Assembly (NCBI GenBank): GCA_003116975.1
Contig: BGKB01000102.1
Span: 124,001-188,000, forward strand
DNA from: Aurantiochytrium sp. KH105
Taxonomy: Eukaryota; Sar; Bigyra; Thraustochytrida; Thraustochytriidae
Length of the DNA stretch: 64,000 nucleotides
Direction: 5' to 3'
Part shown: positions 19,639 through 29,866 of the stretch, one piece after another
Position numbering within the stretch: the stretch's first letter is position 1
Layout of the letters: each line of letters opens with the position of its first letter
Position numbers and translations under genes: made by a program
Notes under the pieces: model-generated
What the model saw: the letters and a program-made list of their open reading frames with translations, nothing else
The model's database searches: none
What the model was told of the DNA's origin: nothing

Positions 19639-20412
19639 CGTGCCCGGCCCCTCGCGACGCCTCGCTGCCTCCGCTCGCCGTTCGCTCTCTCTCGCGCTCG
19701 CTCCCTCGCTCCCTCGCTCCCTCGCTCCCTCGCTCTCTCGCTCGCTCGCTCGCTCGCTGGTCCTGCGCGCGGCGCCGTCGATGCTCGTCTGCTGCTTCGT
19801 CAGCCCCGCCGAGCCTGCTCCCACCGGGTCGAACGCGTGACTTGACTCCTCTGCGATCCGCGATCACGAACTTTCTGGGTCGCCGTCACCGCGGATTACC
19901 GGCATCCTTACCTTACAGTTAGTAGGTTGGCCTGGCTAGACAAGGCAGGCAAGCAAGCGAACACTAGGCCGAGGCGGCATGTGTCCATTCCATCGTGGCG
20001 AGTCGACCAAGATGGAGTGCCAAAGCCACATGATCGAGGACGTGCGCAGTCATGGCAAGCAAGCAAGCAAGCAAGCAAGCAGGCAGGCGGGCGGGCGGGC
20101 AGGCGTGCAGGGAAGCCATGTACCACCTGCAAGCTGTACAGCTGCTGATGGACAAGAACTTTCGGCGAACGTTTGCGCTTTTTGGAAAGGAAGTTGCCCA
20201 GCCCAATGGTGATCGTCACTACAAGGAATCCGATTGAAATTTGCTTTTAGTTTGTTTGGCATGGAACACAAGAAAGAGAAAGATGAAGAAGAAGGAACGA
20301 GACCAGCATTCGACCCGCATGATGCAGTTCCGCAACCTGTCAATGTGTGTGCTCCCTGGTGAGAGAGAGAGAGAAGAGGTCTTCATCATCATTATCGTCG
20401 TCGTCGTCGTCA
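19639..20412. other. Intergenic with CTCG and GCAA repeats
   Basis: 774 bp. CTCGCTCC/CTCGCTCG repeats at about 19685-19760 and GCAA/GGCA/GGCG repeats at about 20052-20105. No credible gene. Confidence 0.6.
19685..19760 (-). repeat. GAGCGAGG repeat in 5' UTR
   Basis: Tandem 8-bp-like GAGCGAGG/GAGCGAGC units, purine-rich in the sense of the minus-strand gene immediately downstream. Confidence 0.85.
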
Positions 20413-22768
20413 TCACTGTGTGGTGGAAGGGATCGGGTCATCAAACTTGGGGCCGCGTCCGATTTGAATGAGACCGTAAGGCTCGTCTTGAGCGAGATCA
20501 ATGCGATCCCACGTCTTGAGCTGCAAAATCTCAAAAAAGCAACCGGCAACGGTACGCTTGTTCTTGTTTTTGGCCAGGAACTGGTAAGTGATGGTGTCGC
20601 GATCATCGAGGACGGTACGGCACAAACGCAGCATGTTGGCCGTGCGCTTGTGCCATTTGGAGTCACTGGTCGGCTCCTCAACATTGCTTGCATCCCCATC
20701 CGACTCTTCCTCTGACTCTTCGTCTGAAGATTTGTCAGCACCATCCTTTTCCCCTGAATCACTGGCCTCGTCCGAAAATGGCATGGGCATAGGCTCGTCT
20801 TCAATGTCAACCTGGGGCATGTCGTTTGGTTCAGACTCAGTACCAGGCCCTCTGATGGAGGCACGGTCAACTGACCCTGTCTCAGGCACCGAAGCGCTTC
20901 CACCAACACCAAACTCGAGGCCGCCGGTGCTGGCTGCAGTGCTTGCCTCGCCGCCGCCGCCATCGTCTTTCAATGTGGGCGCTCGAACCGTCGAGATACG
21001 ACGGCTCTGACGGTGACTTGCGCGCCTTTCAAAGAGCGGGCCTTCTTCCTCGGCAATGTCGACGATCATGTCATCGCTCGCGCCTGACGCCGAGGCACGC
21101 CGCGCGCGCTCCGTCTCTTCGTCTTCCTCCATCGAGTGATCATCATCATCATCATCATCATCATCGTCACCGTCTTTCTCTTCCCCATCAGTTGACGATT
21201 TGCCACCCCGGGACTTGCGTCGCTCGCGAGCGGGGTACGGCAGCTCTCGTTGCGTCTGCGCCGCGAGAGAGGCGGCGATTTCATCCGAAAGCCCCGCGAC
21301 AGTCCAAAGGGAAAGAGCAGCTTCCAGATTTGTGGGTTCCTCCCGAAAGAGGAGACGAGTGGCAAGGATGCCTTGCTCTTCCAACGCGCGGACGGCGAGT
21401 CTTCGCCGACTGAGGACGCGGGGTTGCGTGTGCTCCTCATCCTCAACGCGAAGTTCGTCGTCGTCGAGAACCATTTTCTTTTCCAGAACACCAGCACGCC
21501 GGCGCTTTCGTCGATTGTCACGGGCCCCAGCCTCGACGTCGTCGTCGTTTCCAGCCTTTGCAACGCGCTTCTTACGCTTCTTTGTTTTGCGTGCCTTCGC
21601 GGCGTCGGCCTCAGTGTCCACGGTCTCTTCAGTCACTGCTACGGTTTCCACGGCGAGAGGGGCACTCTCTTTTGCAGCATGAGACGACGGAGACACGGCT
21701 GGTTCTTCTTTTTCTTCTTCCCTGTCACTATCGTCAGGCATCAAGGGCATATCTGCGTCGTCGCTCTCGTAGCCAACGTTCACCTTCAAATCTGCTGGCG
21801 GCTTGTCCTCACGACTTGGCGTTAGGCCTGCACCAGGGGATGCTGCTTGTTTGGCCTCGACGGAAGCAATCGAGGAGGTATCCAAAGGAACATTGAGAGC
21901 ATCGCCGACGTCCTTCTTTCCTTCGTTGTCTGCGGCGGGGCCCTTGGAAAGTGAACCACCCGGGGAGTCCAATTTGGCGATGCTATCGCGGCCCGCAGAC
22001 CTGGCGTCACGGCCGATTTCCACGCCGTGAGAAGAGTTTTTCGAGTCAAAGGCGCTGCTGTCGTCACCGCCGACGCCTACTTCAAAGTCGAAGGGTGTCC
22101 ACTCTGCTGGCTCATCGTCTTCGTCATCACTGTCCACATCGTGCGGTCCAACGCTACCCTGAGAACTGCGGGAGCCCCGGGACCCGCGCAAGTTCGCGCG
22201 TGGCGTAATTTCCAGAGTGATGTCAACATTGCGCGAGACATTCTCGGCAGGTAGATTTGTTTGCATCCACTCATCCAGCTGGGGCTCGACGCCTTCGAAG
22301 TCGGTGCTGTCGTGGATCATCTCGAATTCTGCAATCGTCATGTTTCCCGTTCCCGCTTGCTGCTGCGCGGCGGCCTCGTACGGCAGGTCTACGACGCCGG
22401 GTCGAAAGGCCATTCTGATCTTGACCATGGCCTCGCTGCAGTCTGTGAAAAGGTATTTGACCTTGCGTTGGTAGATACGAACCAGACCGAGCAACAGGTG
22501 GCCAGACAGCCGCAGGGCTAGCGGAACGCCCATCCCCTTGATGGACACTACATTTTTGCACACATTTTTTCAAAAAAAAATCGCCCCGTCAGATTGGTTG
22601 GTCCCCCATCTCAGATTTTCTCTCGTCGTCCCTAATCAACTTACGTGCGGAGCGCTCAATGTCAGTCTGGAACACCTGCGCCTTGGAGATCTTCTTGTCC
22701 CAGTGTGCAGCCAGCCAGATCTTCCCAAGCGGGCCCTTCTTCGCGAGAATAATGTCGGAGTAGAACAT
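20413..22768 (-). CDS. RAD21: Cohesin kleisin subunit RAD21/SCC1, two exons
   Basis: Exon 1 is 22768-22645 and exon 2 is 22547-20413, giving 752 residues. Exon 1 encodes the invariant kleisin start ([20 protein letters not shown]). Splicing restores [19 protein letters not shown] and [13 protein letters not shown], the Rad21/Rec8 N-terminal domain that binds the SMC3 neck. The centre is acidic and disordered, with Asp and Glu runs (about 450-480), where separase and SA/SCC3 contacts would lie. The last 80 residues ([19 protein letters not shown] and EPYGLIQIG) form the winged helix that binds the SMC1 head. RAD21 closes the cohesin ring in sister-chromatid cohesion. The mitotic RAD21 type is preferred over REC8 on overall similarity, not proved. 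It is head to head with SMC6. Confidence 0.95.
22548..22644 (-). other. Intron in RAD21
   Basis: 97 bp: GTAAGT donor after codon 41 plus one base, an internal CTGAC, a T-run and a TGTAG acceptor. Splicing restores the conserved kleisin N-terminus. Confidence 0.9.
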
Positions 22769-23686
22769 TTTGCCTCAGATTCTCGCCGCTGCGAGTCTTC
22801 TCCTCTTCCTTTTCCTCCCTTCTTTCTCCGCGCACGTCGCGTACGTCCGTCTCTCCCGCGACGCCGGCCGTCGAGCGCGTTCCTTCCGGCCGCGGTCTCA
22901 ATCGCTCAATCTCTCAATTCTCAAAAACCGCGCGTCCGGACGCGCGCGCGCGGGCGGCAGCGGCAGCGGCAGTGGCAGAGTTGCGGCGGCAGAGTTGCGG
23001 CGGCGGGGCGGCGAGACGTTTCCGCGCGCAGCGGCTCGGCAGCGCGAGCGGCGAGCTCGCGATCGGCGTCTCCCTTTCCCTCCCCTCCCCTCCTGCTTTT
23101 TGTCCTTTTGCTTTGACTTGGACTGCCAGCTTCGAACAAGTAAAGAAAGGGAAAGGAAAGGAAAGAAAAGGAAGCCGCGATTTGAATTTTTTCCCGCGCC
23201 CGGCGGCGCCTAACCGCCATTTGGGCCTCTTTCTTTAGGCCCCTTTGCGTTCCGCGAGCGCGCGGGCCGATGCGGCACTTGCGTGGGGCGGCCTACAGTG
23301 GCGGAAGAGGAGCGCGCAAGTTCAGAATGGGCGGCTCGCAAGTGAAACAAATCCTAACGACCGCGCGACAAGAGGGGAAAAAGCCAAGTGGGCAGAAAGG
23401 CAAACCGAGCGAGAGCGAGAGCGAGAGCGAGAGCGGGAGCGGGAGCGGGAGCGAGAGCGGCGCGGGATCGTGGCGTCGCGCTCGCAAGAACGCGGGCCGC
23501 ACGGGGCAGGGCTGGTGGAGCAGAGCTCGGGGCGTGCTGTGCAGACCTCTTTCTTCGACTCGCGTGCGCTGATCTTGATCGCGAGCGCAACCTGCAAAAC
23601 TACGTCCACGTCTACCACGCTACGCGACGTGCGCGACGGAGGCGTGAGACCCGACCTACGCTACGCGTGCGCAGACGCAGGACGAA
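22769..23686. promoter_or_regulatory. Bidirectional promoter RAD21/SMC6
   Basis: 918 bp between two divergent start codons. It contains TTTCCCGC at 23190-23197 (E2F-type consensus), CACTTGCG at 23276-23283, its inverse CGCAAGTG at 23337-23344, GGCAGC repeats near 22952-22980 and a GAGAGC/GGGAGC purine repeat at about 23408-23460. No gene is supported inside. S-phase co-expression of the two genes is an inference. Confidence 0.55.
23408..23460 (+). repeat. GAGAGC/GGGAGC repeat 5' of SMC6
   Basis: Purine-rich 6-bp repeat, sense to SMC6, about 230 bp before its ATG. Confidence 0.85.
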
Positions 23687-26600
23687 ATGAGCGCGCAAAA
23701 GCGACGCCGCGGAGGCGACGCAGATTCCGCGGATCTCGAGGACGCCGACGATCATGAGGACGACAAGGAGGAAAGCGGCATGATTGACAGTGACGACGCC
23801 GAGGGCGATGAGGAGGATGGCCTCTCGAGTAACAAGGCGCTGCGGCGCGAGCATCAGGCAGACGTTCACGCCGCAGGTGCTGACGACAGCGACGACGATG
23901 AAGATGACGACGAAGATGATGGGCGCGACGAACTTGACAAGGCCGATGAGTGCGGCAAGGTCAAGAAAATTGAGTGCACAAACTTTATGTGCCATCGAAG
24001 ACTCGAGGTGAACCTCGGGCGCCACATCAACTTCATCACCGGTCAAAACGGATCAGGCAAATCGGCGATCGTAGCCGCCCTCCAGATCTGCCTCGGACTG
24101 AGCGCACGGAACACCAAGCGCGGCAGCAAGCTCTCGAACCTCATTCGCCATGGAAGCAATGCCGACGCCATTGTGGCCGTGGAACTCCTCAATGAAGGCC
24201 CCACCGCGTATAAGCCTGACTTGTACGGTCCGGTCATTCGCATCGAGCGCGTGCTCAAGCCGAGTGGGACTTCTTCTTTTCGCATTCTGAACGCCAAAAC
24301 GAAAAAGTGCGTCTCCACGCAACGCCGCACCGTGGACGACATGGTGAGCCGTTTCAACACCTTTGTGGACAATCCCTCGTGCATCCTGGACCAGGAGACG
24401 AGCAAGACTTTTCTGCGTGGGTCGGCCAAAGACAAGTACAACGTTTTCATGCGCGCAACCAATCTCGAAGCACTCGAACACCTCTTCTTAAAGGAAGAGC
24501 ATGAGCGCACTCGAGCCAAGGCCGCCCTCGAGGAGCGGAAAAAGAACTTTACCATATTCGAAGACAAGCTTCAAGTGGTCAAGAAGGAAATACAACAAGT
24601 TGATGGTCTGGAGAACCACGAGCAAAACCTCAAGCAAGCCAAAAACGAGCTTGTTTGGATCAAGGTACAACGCCAACAGGACAAGTGCAAGGTGGCAGAA
24701 CAGGAGTTCGAGCGCTTGCACAGCAAGACCGAGGCAAAGAGAAAAGATATGGAGACCTATCAGCAGCGTGTCGACGAAGCCGAAGCAGGCTACGAAAGTT
24801 TTCGCGCTGACGTCGAGCAAAAGCAGCAAGATCTGGTGGCTCAAGAAGACAAAGTGAAGCGAACTGAAGCGACGCTTGTGGAACTAGACAAGAAGCAAAG
24901 AGTGATCTCTAAGCAGTTTACGGCTGGCAAACGATTGATCCAGCATCTCGAGGATGACTACAAAAAGAAAGACAAGGAGCGCGCTAACCTCGCTCGCGAC
25001 GCCCAGTCGCGCAATGAGCAAAAGTTCAAGGAAGCACAACGTTTGCGCGAAGAAATCAGCGAAAAGACCAAGGACCGTGAAGAGCTTGCTTCTCGCGCCG
25101 AGATTGCGCAGCAACATATGAGCAATCGACATGTCAGCGAGGACAACGATCAAGAAAGGCTCCGCGACCTGCAGCAGCAGCTTAGTGACAAAAAGCGGGA
25201 GCACTCCCAGCTCGAGCAGAACCTCCGGTCGCTCAAGGACTCCGCACAGGATCCCAAAATGGCATTTGGCAAGGATTTGCCGCATGTACTCAACCTTTTG
25301 GAGCGTAACAAGGACCGTTTTTCACGAATGCCCGTGCACATTGGGCTCAGCTGCAAGCTCAAGGACCAGCGGTGGCGTATCCCTGTGGAACATCACCTCC
25401 GCAACACCCTCCGCAACTTTGTGGTGGCGAAAAACAGCGACTATCTGATCATGAAGGATCTTTGCAGTCAAGCGCGCATTCAGTGTCCGCAAACAGTCAT
25501 TATGAAGTTCCAAGACGCGCGTCACTCGATCCCAGACGGTCGACGCTTCCGTAGCAACATCGAAGGCGTCTTCAGTTTTGAGGATGTGCTCGAGATTCAG
25601 GATCCTAACGTGTACAACGCACTCGTGGATAGTGCACAGATTGAGAGTTGCGGACTGTGCGAATCGAGCACAAGGGCAACCCAGGTCGCATTTGAAGATC
25701 AACCTCAGGGCCTCAATCGCCTTTTTGACACGCACGCCAACTGCTACCAGGTGCGCAAGAGCGGCAGTCACTACAAGCAGTCTGGGCCGCAGAATCGTAA
25801 CTGGCCTCCCTTCTTCGTCAATGACACCCGCGAGTTCCAGAACGAGGCGCGCGAGTCAATGAGGATTGTCAGCGGCGACATCAGAACCCTCGAAACCCAA
25901 GTCGCGCAGACCATGCGTGCGATCAAGAAGCAAGAGGAGCATTTTGCACAGTTGCGGCAAGAGTTCAACCACTGCCGCAGACGCAAGGACGCCCTCGAGT
26001 CCCAAATCGAGGACTTGAACAGCCGACTCGATCGCGCTGAGGCAGACGTCACAAACGACGATAGCATCAACATCAAGCGGGATAGCCTGACGCAGATGAT
26101 GGAGAACTTGGAAGCTGACATTGCGGAGAAGCGAGAGAGTCTCCGTCGCTTGGAAGGCGATCGCGCAGACCTCGAGAGCGAGATGGAACCTCTCAAGGCT
26201 CAATGCGCGCAGCTCAAAAAGCAAGAAGAGCTCAAACGCGAAGCTCTGGAGGAAAGTCATAGAGAGCTCAAACGCGTGCGAATGACGTCCGAACAAGACG
26301 TGGTGAAACTTCAACGCGCACAGGAATCCCTTAAAAAGTGGGAGGAACGCGAGAAAGTGAAAAAGGAGGAGTTCGATCTACTTGACACAGCGCTCACGAG
26401 GGCTCGCACTGCCGCCTTGCAGTTCACGAATGGAGAGGAAATCGACGTGACCAACAAGGACGAAGCGGAAGTCAAAGCCGCTATCGAGGCCAGCCAGAAG
26501 GCCTTGCACCAGGATCGCCAACAGTTTCAAGAGCAGTACGGTAAAGATTCTGTTGCAGTGATTAAAGAGCGCCTCATGGGCAAATATGACCGCCTAAAGC

Positions 26601-27187
26601 AGGACAGGAAGGCGGAGAAGGCCAAGATGAAGTATCATCTCGACATTTTGGCCCGTTTCAAGAAATCGAATCGGCTCCGCGTCAAAAAAACGCTGGATCT
26701 GCGCGATTTCGTTGAGGAGCGCATGCAAAAGATCTTCGAGTCAAACCTCTCATATCGTAATCACTCTGGCAGCGTGAACATTGACCAGGAACACGGGACG
26801 CTCAATTTTACCTGGGCCAAGTCAGGGGACTCGCAAATGTCACAGACGCAGGCGAGCCAAGAGGTCAAGGATGCTGGTCAGCTCTCCGGTGGCGAATCGT
26901 CTTTCACCTCGCTTGCCTTCCTCATGGCGCTAGGGTCTGTTATGAAATCGCCGTGGCGCGTTATGGACGAGTTTGACGTTTTTATGGACCAGGATAACCG
27001 CAAGCTCTCGCTCGAGCTCATTGTCGATGCGGCACGAAAGCCGTCCAAGCTCACGAACAAGTGCCAGTTCATCCTCATTACGCCGCACGACGTTTCGTCT
27101 GTCGCCGGTGCGCCTGATGTGCACAAGATCCGAATGCGTCCTCCCGAGAGCGACTTTGGTCGCGCGCAGCAGACCACCCTCTCATAA
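23687..27187 (+). CDS. SMC6: SMC6, structural maintenance of chromosomes 6
   Basis: 1166 residues, single exon. The acidic N-terminus (1-90) precedes the ATPase head: Walker A GQNGSGKS at 119-126, then the SMC6-specific TKRGSKLSNLIRHGS, DLYGPVIRIERVL and NPSCILDQETSKTFL blocks. Two long coiled coils flank a hinge at about 500-690. The C-terminal half-head has signature LSGGESS (about 1066-1072), Walker B RVMDEFDVFMD (Asp-Glu at about 1094) and QFILITPHD. These distinguish SMC6 from SMC1-5. SMC6 pairs with SMC5 and the NSE subunits to process recombination intermediates and stalled forks. The signature has Ser-Ser where many SMC6 proteins have Arg-Ser. AATAAA lies at 27291-27296. It is divergent from RAD21 and convergent with MUS81. 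Confidence 0.95.
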   Translation: MSAQKRRRGGDADSADLEDADDHEDDKEESGMIDSDDAEGDEEDGLSSNKALRREHQADVHAAGADDSDDDEDDDEDDGRDELDKADECGKVKKIECTNFMCHRRLEVNLGRHINFITGQNGSGKSAIVAALQICLGLSARNTKRGSKLSNLIRHGSNADAIVAVELLNEGPTAYKPDLYGPVIRIERVLKPSGTSSFRILNAKTKKCVSTQRRTVDDMVSRFNTFVDNPSCILDQETSKTFLRGSAKDKYNVFMRATNLEALEHLFLKEEHERTRAKAALEERKKNFTIFEDKLQVVKKEIQQVDGLENHEQNLKQAKNELVWIKVQRQQDKCKVAEQEFERLHSKTEAKRKDMETYQQRVDEAEAGYESFRADVEQKQQDLVAQEDKVKRTEATLVELDKKQRVISKQFTAGKRLIQHLEDDYKKKDKERANLARDAQSRNEQKFKEAQRLREEISEKTKDREELASRAEIAQQHMSNRHVSEDNDQERLRDLQQQLSDKKREHSQLEQNLRSLKDSAQDPKMAFGKDLPHVLNLLERNKDRFSRMPVHIGLSCKLKDQRWRIPVEHHLRNTLRNFVVAKNSDYLIMKDLCSQARIQCPQTVIMKFQDARHSIPDGRRFRSNIEGVFSFEDVLEIQDPNVYNALVDSAQIESCGLCESSTRATQVAFEDQPQGLNRLFDTHANCYQVRKSGSHYKQSGPQNRNWPPFFVNDTREFQNEARESMRIVSGDIRTLETQVAQTMRAIKKQEEHFAQLRQEFNHCRRRKDALESQIEDLNSRLDRAEADVTNDDSINIKRDSLTQMMENLEADIAEKRESLRRLEGDRADLESEMEPLKAQCAQLKKQEELKREALEESHRELKRVRMTSEQDVVKLQRAQESLKKWEEREKVKKEEFDLLDTALTRARTAALQFTNGEEIDVTNKDEAEVKAAIEASQKALHQDRQQFQEQYGKDSVAVIKERLMGKYDRLKQDRKAEKAKMKYHLDILARFKKSNRLRVKKTLDLRDFVEERMQKIFESNLSYRNHSGSVNIDQEHGTLNFTWAKSGDSQMSQTQASQEVKDAGQLSGGESSFTSLAFLMALGSVMKSPWRVMDEFDVFMDQDNRKLSLELIVDAARKPSKLTNKCQFILITPHDVSSVAGAPDVHKIRMRPPESDFGRAQQTTLS

Positions 27188-27514
27188 GCAGCAGCGTTCA
27201 CTTCAACCCGCCATACCAATGGATCATACCCTTTCTCCAACACCTGCCTGCTTTTTCCTCCAAGAAGGAAACAAAACAAAAGAAGAAAAGAATAAATCCA
27301 AAGTTTCGTTCGTTGTCTTGCTTTGTCTTTTCTTTCGTTGAATTTCGCCTCTTTCTCTTTCGTTTATTTCGTACAATACGGCTGCGGTTGACATGAACAA
27401 GCCTAGCTTCTGGGAACAAGCCTTTTTTGAGACGCTCATTCTCGATCTCTTTCTCGACTTCGCCTCGATTTCTTCTCCTTTTTCCTTGGCTAGTGTGGAC
27501 GCAAGAAAAGAGAC
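27188..27514. other. Convergent 3' intergenic, no gene seen
   Basis: 327 bp between the SMC6 and MUS81 stops. AT-rich, with AATAAA at 27291-27296. Confidence 0.6.
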
Positions 27515-29413
27515 TTAGCGATTTGAGCCGATGCGATGGTTAAAGACATGAAAGAGATTGGTGGACGCGACGGGGCCAAGGTTCTGCAGTTGGCCGGGAA
27601 TCTCCATGTTTTGAAAAAACGACTGCTTGTATTCCTCGGGGACATTCTTGAGGCCTTCATCAAAAAGCTCGAGAAGTGAGCGTGGTGTCGGGTACTTTTC
27701 CAAAATGGCTGCTGCGCGCATGCCGCTAAAGCCTTTGATTTGCTTAAGTTGGGCGCCAAAGATCTCATTGACCGACCGCAGCTTCCCCTTGACGTTTGCA
27801 GCATGAAAATTCTCGTATCGCCTCCAGCTATCTCGGGCAGGGCCACTCCATTTGTTCTGGCTCGTGGCCACCGTACTCGACTCTATAAGACGGTGCATAC
27901 GCGATAGATATTCGACGGTCTCCATGACGTTGAGTACGTGCATGACAGTGAAACCATCTCGAACCTGGGTTTCGGCCATGGCAGTCCGCAGCGCTTGTGG
28001 TTTGAGGATCGATTGATGTGATGGTTCCCCCTCTACCAAATAGATGACGCGCGAGAGTCCGCAGCGCTGCAGACGATACTTTTGCTCCGAGTACCGGCCG
28101 TCTTTTATCGAAGCGCCCAGATCTGACACCTCTTTGCGCTCAATAATGTAATCGAGCACGTACTCTTCGATTTTGCCGTCCATGAGCTTCCGTCGTACAA
28201 TCCACATTGCGTCGCCCAAGGACAGCACCCGTTTTTCAATGTTGACCCCGTGCTCGAAAAGTTTGCTCTGAAAGATTGTCTTGTCTCGGCCTGAACCCTC
28301 TCGCATGTCAATGAGGAGGACGAGCTCCCACTCGTGTGGTCTGTCGGCTTCTCCATTTTGCTCTGCAAGAGGAACGGGTAGGTTTGCGGTGCGCGCGCAA
28401 GGCGTAAAGGTGAACGAGCTGAGAGTTTCGTCCATAGCATTCGGAGCCTCTCTTGATTCAGTGCTATCTTTGCGGGGAGGTAGCATCGCGGCGAGGTCAT
28501 CATCATCGTCATCACCTTCGTTTTCCGCAAGAACCTCAAGATCTTGCGAGCGAGGCAACACATAGGGCAGACGATGTGCTTGGCTTCGATTTGACGTCGC
28601 CGATGACGATAGGGGCGACGACGATGACGAAGATGATGATGATGATGATGATGATGACGACGAGGACGAGGACGAGGACGAAGTAGTCGAGGACGACGAT
28701 AACATTGCCGGTAACGTGGAGTTCTCACTTCTCCGTACCCTTTTACGAGCGGCCTCGGTGAGAGCGACGACCTCGACTCCGTTATGTCGGCGACGCTTCG
28801 CCAATCCTGCGTCCTCTAATTTGTATCGCATCGTCGTCAAGATGCGCTCTTTGGTGGGAACTGGGAGCTTGTGGCCCGCGCGGTAACGGCGCACAAGCTT
28901 TGCAAGCAGGTCGAGTGTCATGGGCTCCTCAACATTACGATTAAGGTAGAGGACGCGAAGAATGGAATGAGGTACTGTGTCTTTTTTGAAAGGAATCTCG
29001 CCATTTGCGTCACCGTCGGAAATCGATGTTGAAAGCAAGCCTGACGATGAGGAGGATTGCGATCCAGAGACCGCGGAAGCGCTGCCAGCTAAACTAGACT
29101 TGCGTTTGAGGCCGCGCATACTTGACGCCGAGGTGGCGCTATTGGAGCGCTGAAGGCCAAGGGTCCCGTCAATGCGGCAGCGCTCGCGGAAGAGTTGTTG
29201 CGCGAGCCAACTTCCGATGCCGTGCAACTTGCGCATGTCATCCTCTGTCCGGAGTTCCTGGTCGTGCTGCGCGATGGAGTTGCGGGCCTTGCGCATGAAG
29301 AGCCCTCTTCTCGGTGCCTTGAGATCGGTGGAGGCGATCAGTCGCGTGAGAAAGTCCAGCAGCACCTGGTTCGAGGGATGGCCCGCGACATCGCTGCTCG
29401 CGCGGCGGCCCAT
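27515..29413 (-). CDS. MUS81: MUS81 structure-specific endonuclease
   Basis: 632 residues. The N-terminal HhH domain lies at about 17-80 (NQVLLDFLTRLIAS, then MRKLHGIGSWLAQQL). A winged-helix region follows (HSILRVLYLN to KLEDAGLAKRRRHNG, about 145-215). A 30-residue poly-Ser tract sits near 235-265. The XPF-family nuclease domain runs from about 360: LLIDMREGSGRD, GDAMWIVRRK, and the catalytic ERKEVSD at 425-431, matching ERKx3D. A C-terminal HhH pair closes the protein (IKGFSGMRAAAILEKYPTP). MUS81 with an EME partner cuts 3' flaps, replication forks and Holliday-type junctions. The ERKx3D motif is intact, so it is expected to be active. It converges on SMC6, a partner in recombination-intermediate processing. 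Confidence 0.93.
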   Translation of the reverse strand: MGRRASSDVAGHPSNQVLLDFLTRLIASTDLKAPRRGLFMRKARNSIAQHDQELRTEDDMRKLHGIGSWLAQQLFRERCRIDGTLGLQRSNSATSASSMRGLKRKSSLAGSASAVSGSQSSSSSGLLSTSISDGDANGEIPFKKDTVPHSILRVLYLNRNVEEPMTLDLLAKLVRRYRAGHKLPVPTKERILTTMRYKLEDAGLAKRRRHNGVEVVALTEAARKRVRRSENSTLPAMLSSSSTTSSSSSSSSSSSSSSSSSSSSSSPLSSSATSNRSQAHRLPYVLPRSQDLEVLAENEGDDDDDDLAAMLPPRKDSTESREAPNAMDETLSSFTFTPCARTANLPVPLAEQNGEADRPHEWELVLLIDMREGSGRDKTIFQSKLFEHGVNIEKRVLSLGDAMWIVRRKLMDGKIEEYVLDYIIERKEVSDLGASIKDGRYSEQKYRLQRCGLSRVIYLVEGEPSHQSILKPQALRTAMAETQVRDGFTVMHVLNVMETVEYLSRMHRLIESSTVATSQNKWSGPARDSWRRYENFHAANVKGKLRSVNEIFGAQLKQIKGFSGMRAAAILEKYPTPRSLLELFDEGLKNVPEEYKQSFFQNMEIPGQLQNLGPVASTNLFHVFNHRIGSNR

Positions 29414-29866
29414 GGCGTCGATCCGTTTCGCGGTGCCCAGGGCTCGGGCTGCTGTGTACGTGCGTCGATCCCTGCCCTCCTTCGATTTTTACAGCTTGAT
29501 GCACCAGGACTGTTTGTTCGTGCGTGAAGAGCGAGCTCGCCCAGTCGCTCTCGAACTCGCTCTCGCGCTCGCGCTCGCGCTCGGTCGTTAAGACTGGGTG
29601 ATTGAAACCGTCACCGTTTCAAAACGTTTTTACAACCGAAATCCTTTACAACATAAAAGACTGCGCGACATCTAGCTACTAGCCACCATCGCCTGCCTTC
29701 AGCGATCCTGACGAACTGGAAATCTGAGCGCGACAATCGTGCAGCTGGCAGTGGCTGGCTGGCGGGCCGGTGCCAGAAAAGGCAAGAGCGAGGAAGATAA
29801 ACGCGAAAGTGCCTCTACTCTCTACGGAGGGGGCTCGGAGCTGTGAATAAGATCAAGCACACGAGG
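29414..29866. other. Divergent intergenic MUS81/KDSB
   Basis: 453 bp. A CTCGCTCT/CTCGCGCT repeat at about 29545-29583 (purine-rich in the MUS81 sense). No other element recognised. Confidence 0.6.

Noticed and set aside
20052..20105. GCAA/GGCG repeats considered as a CRISPR-like array
   Set aside because: Plain microsatellite without spacers, in a eukaryotic context.
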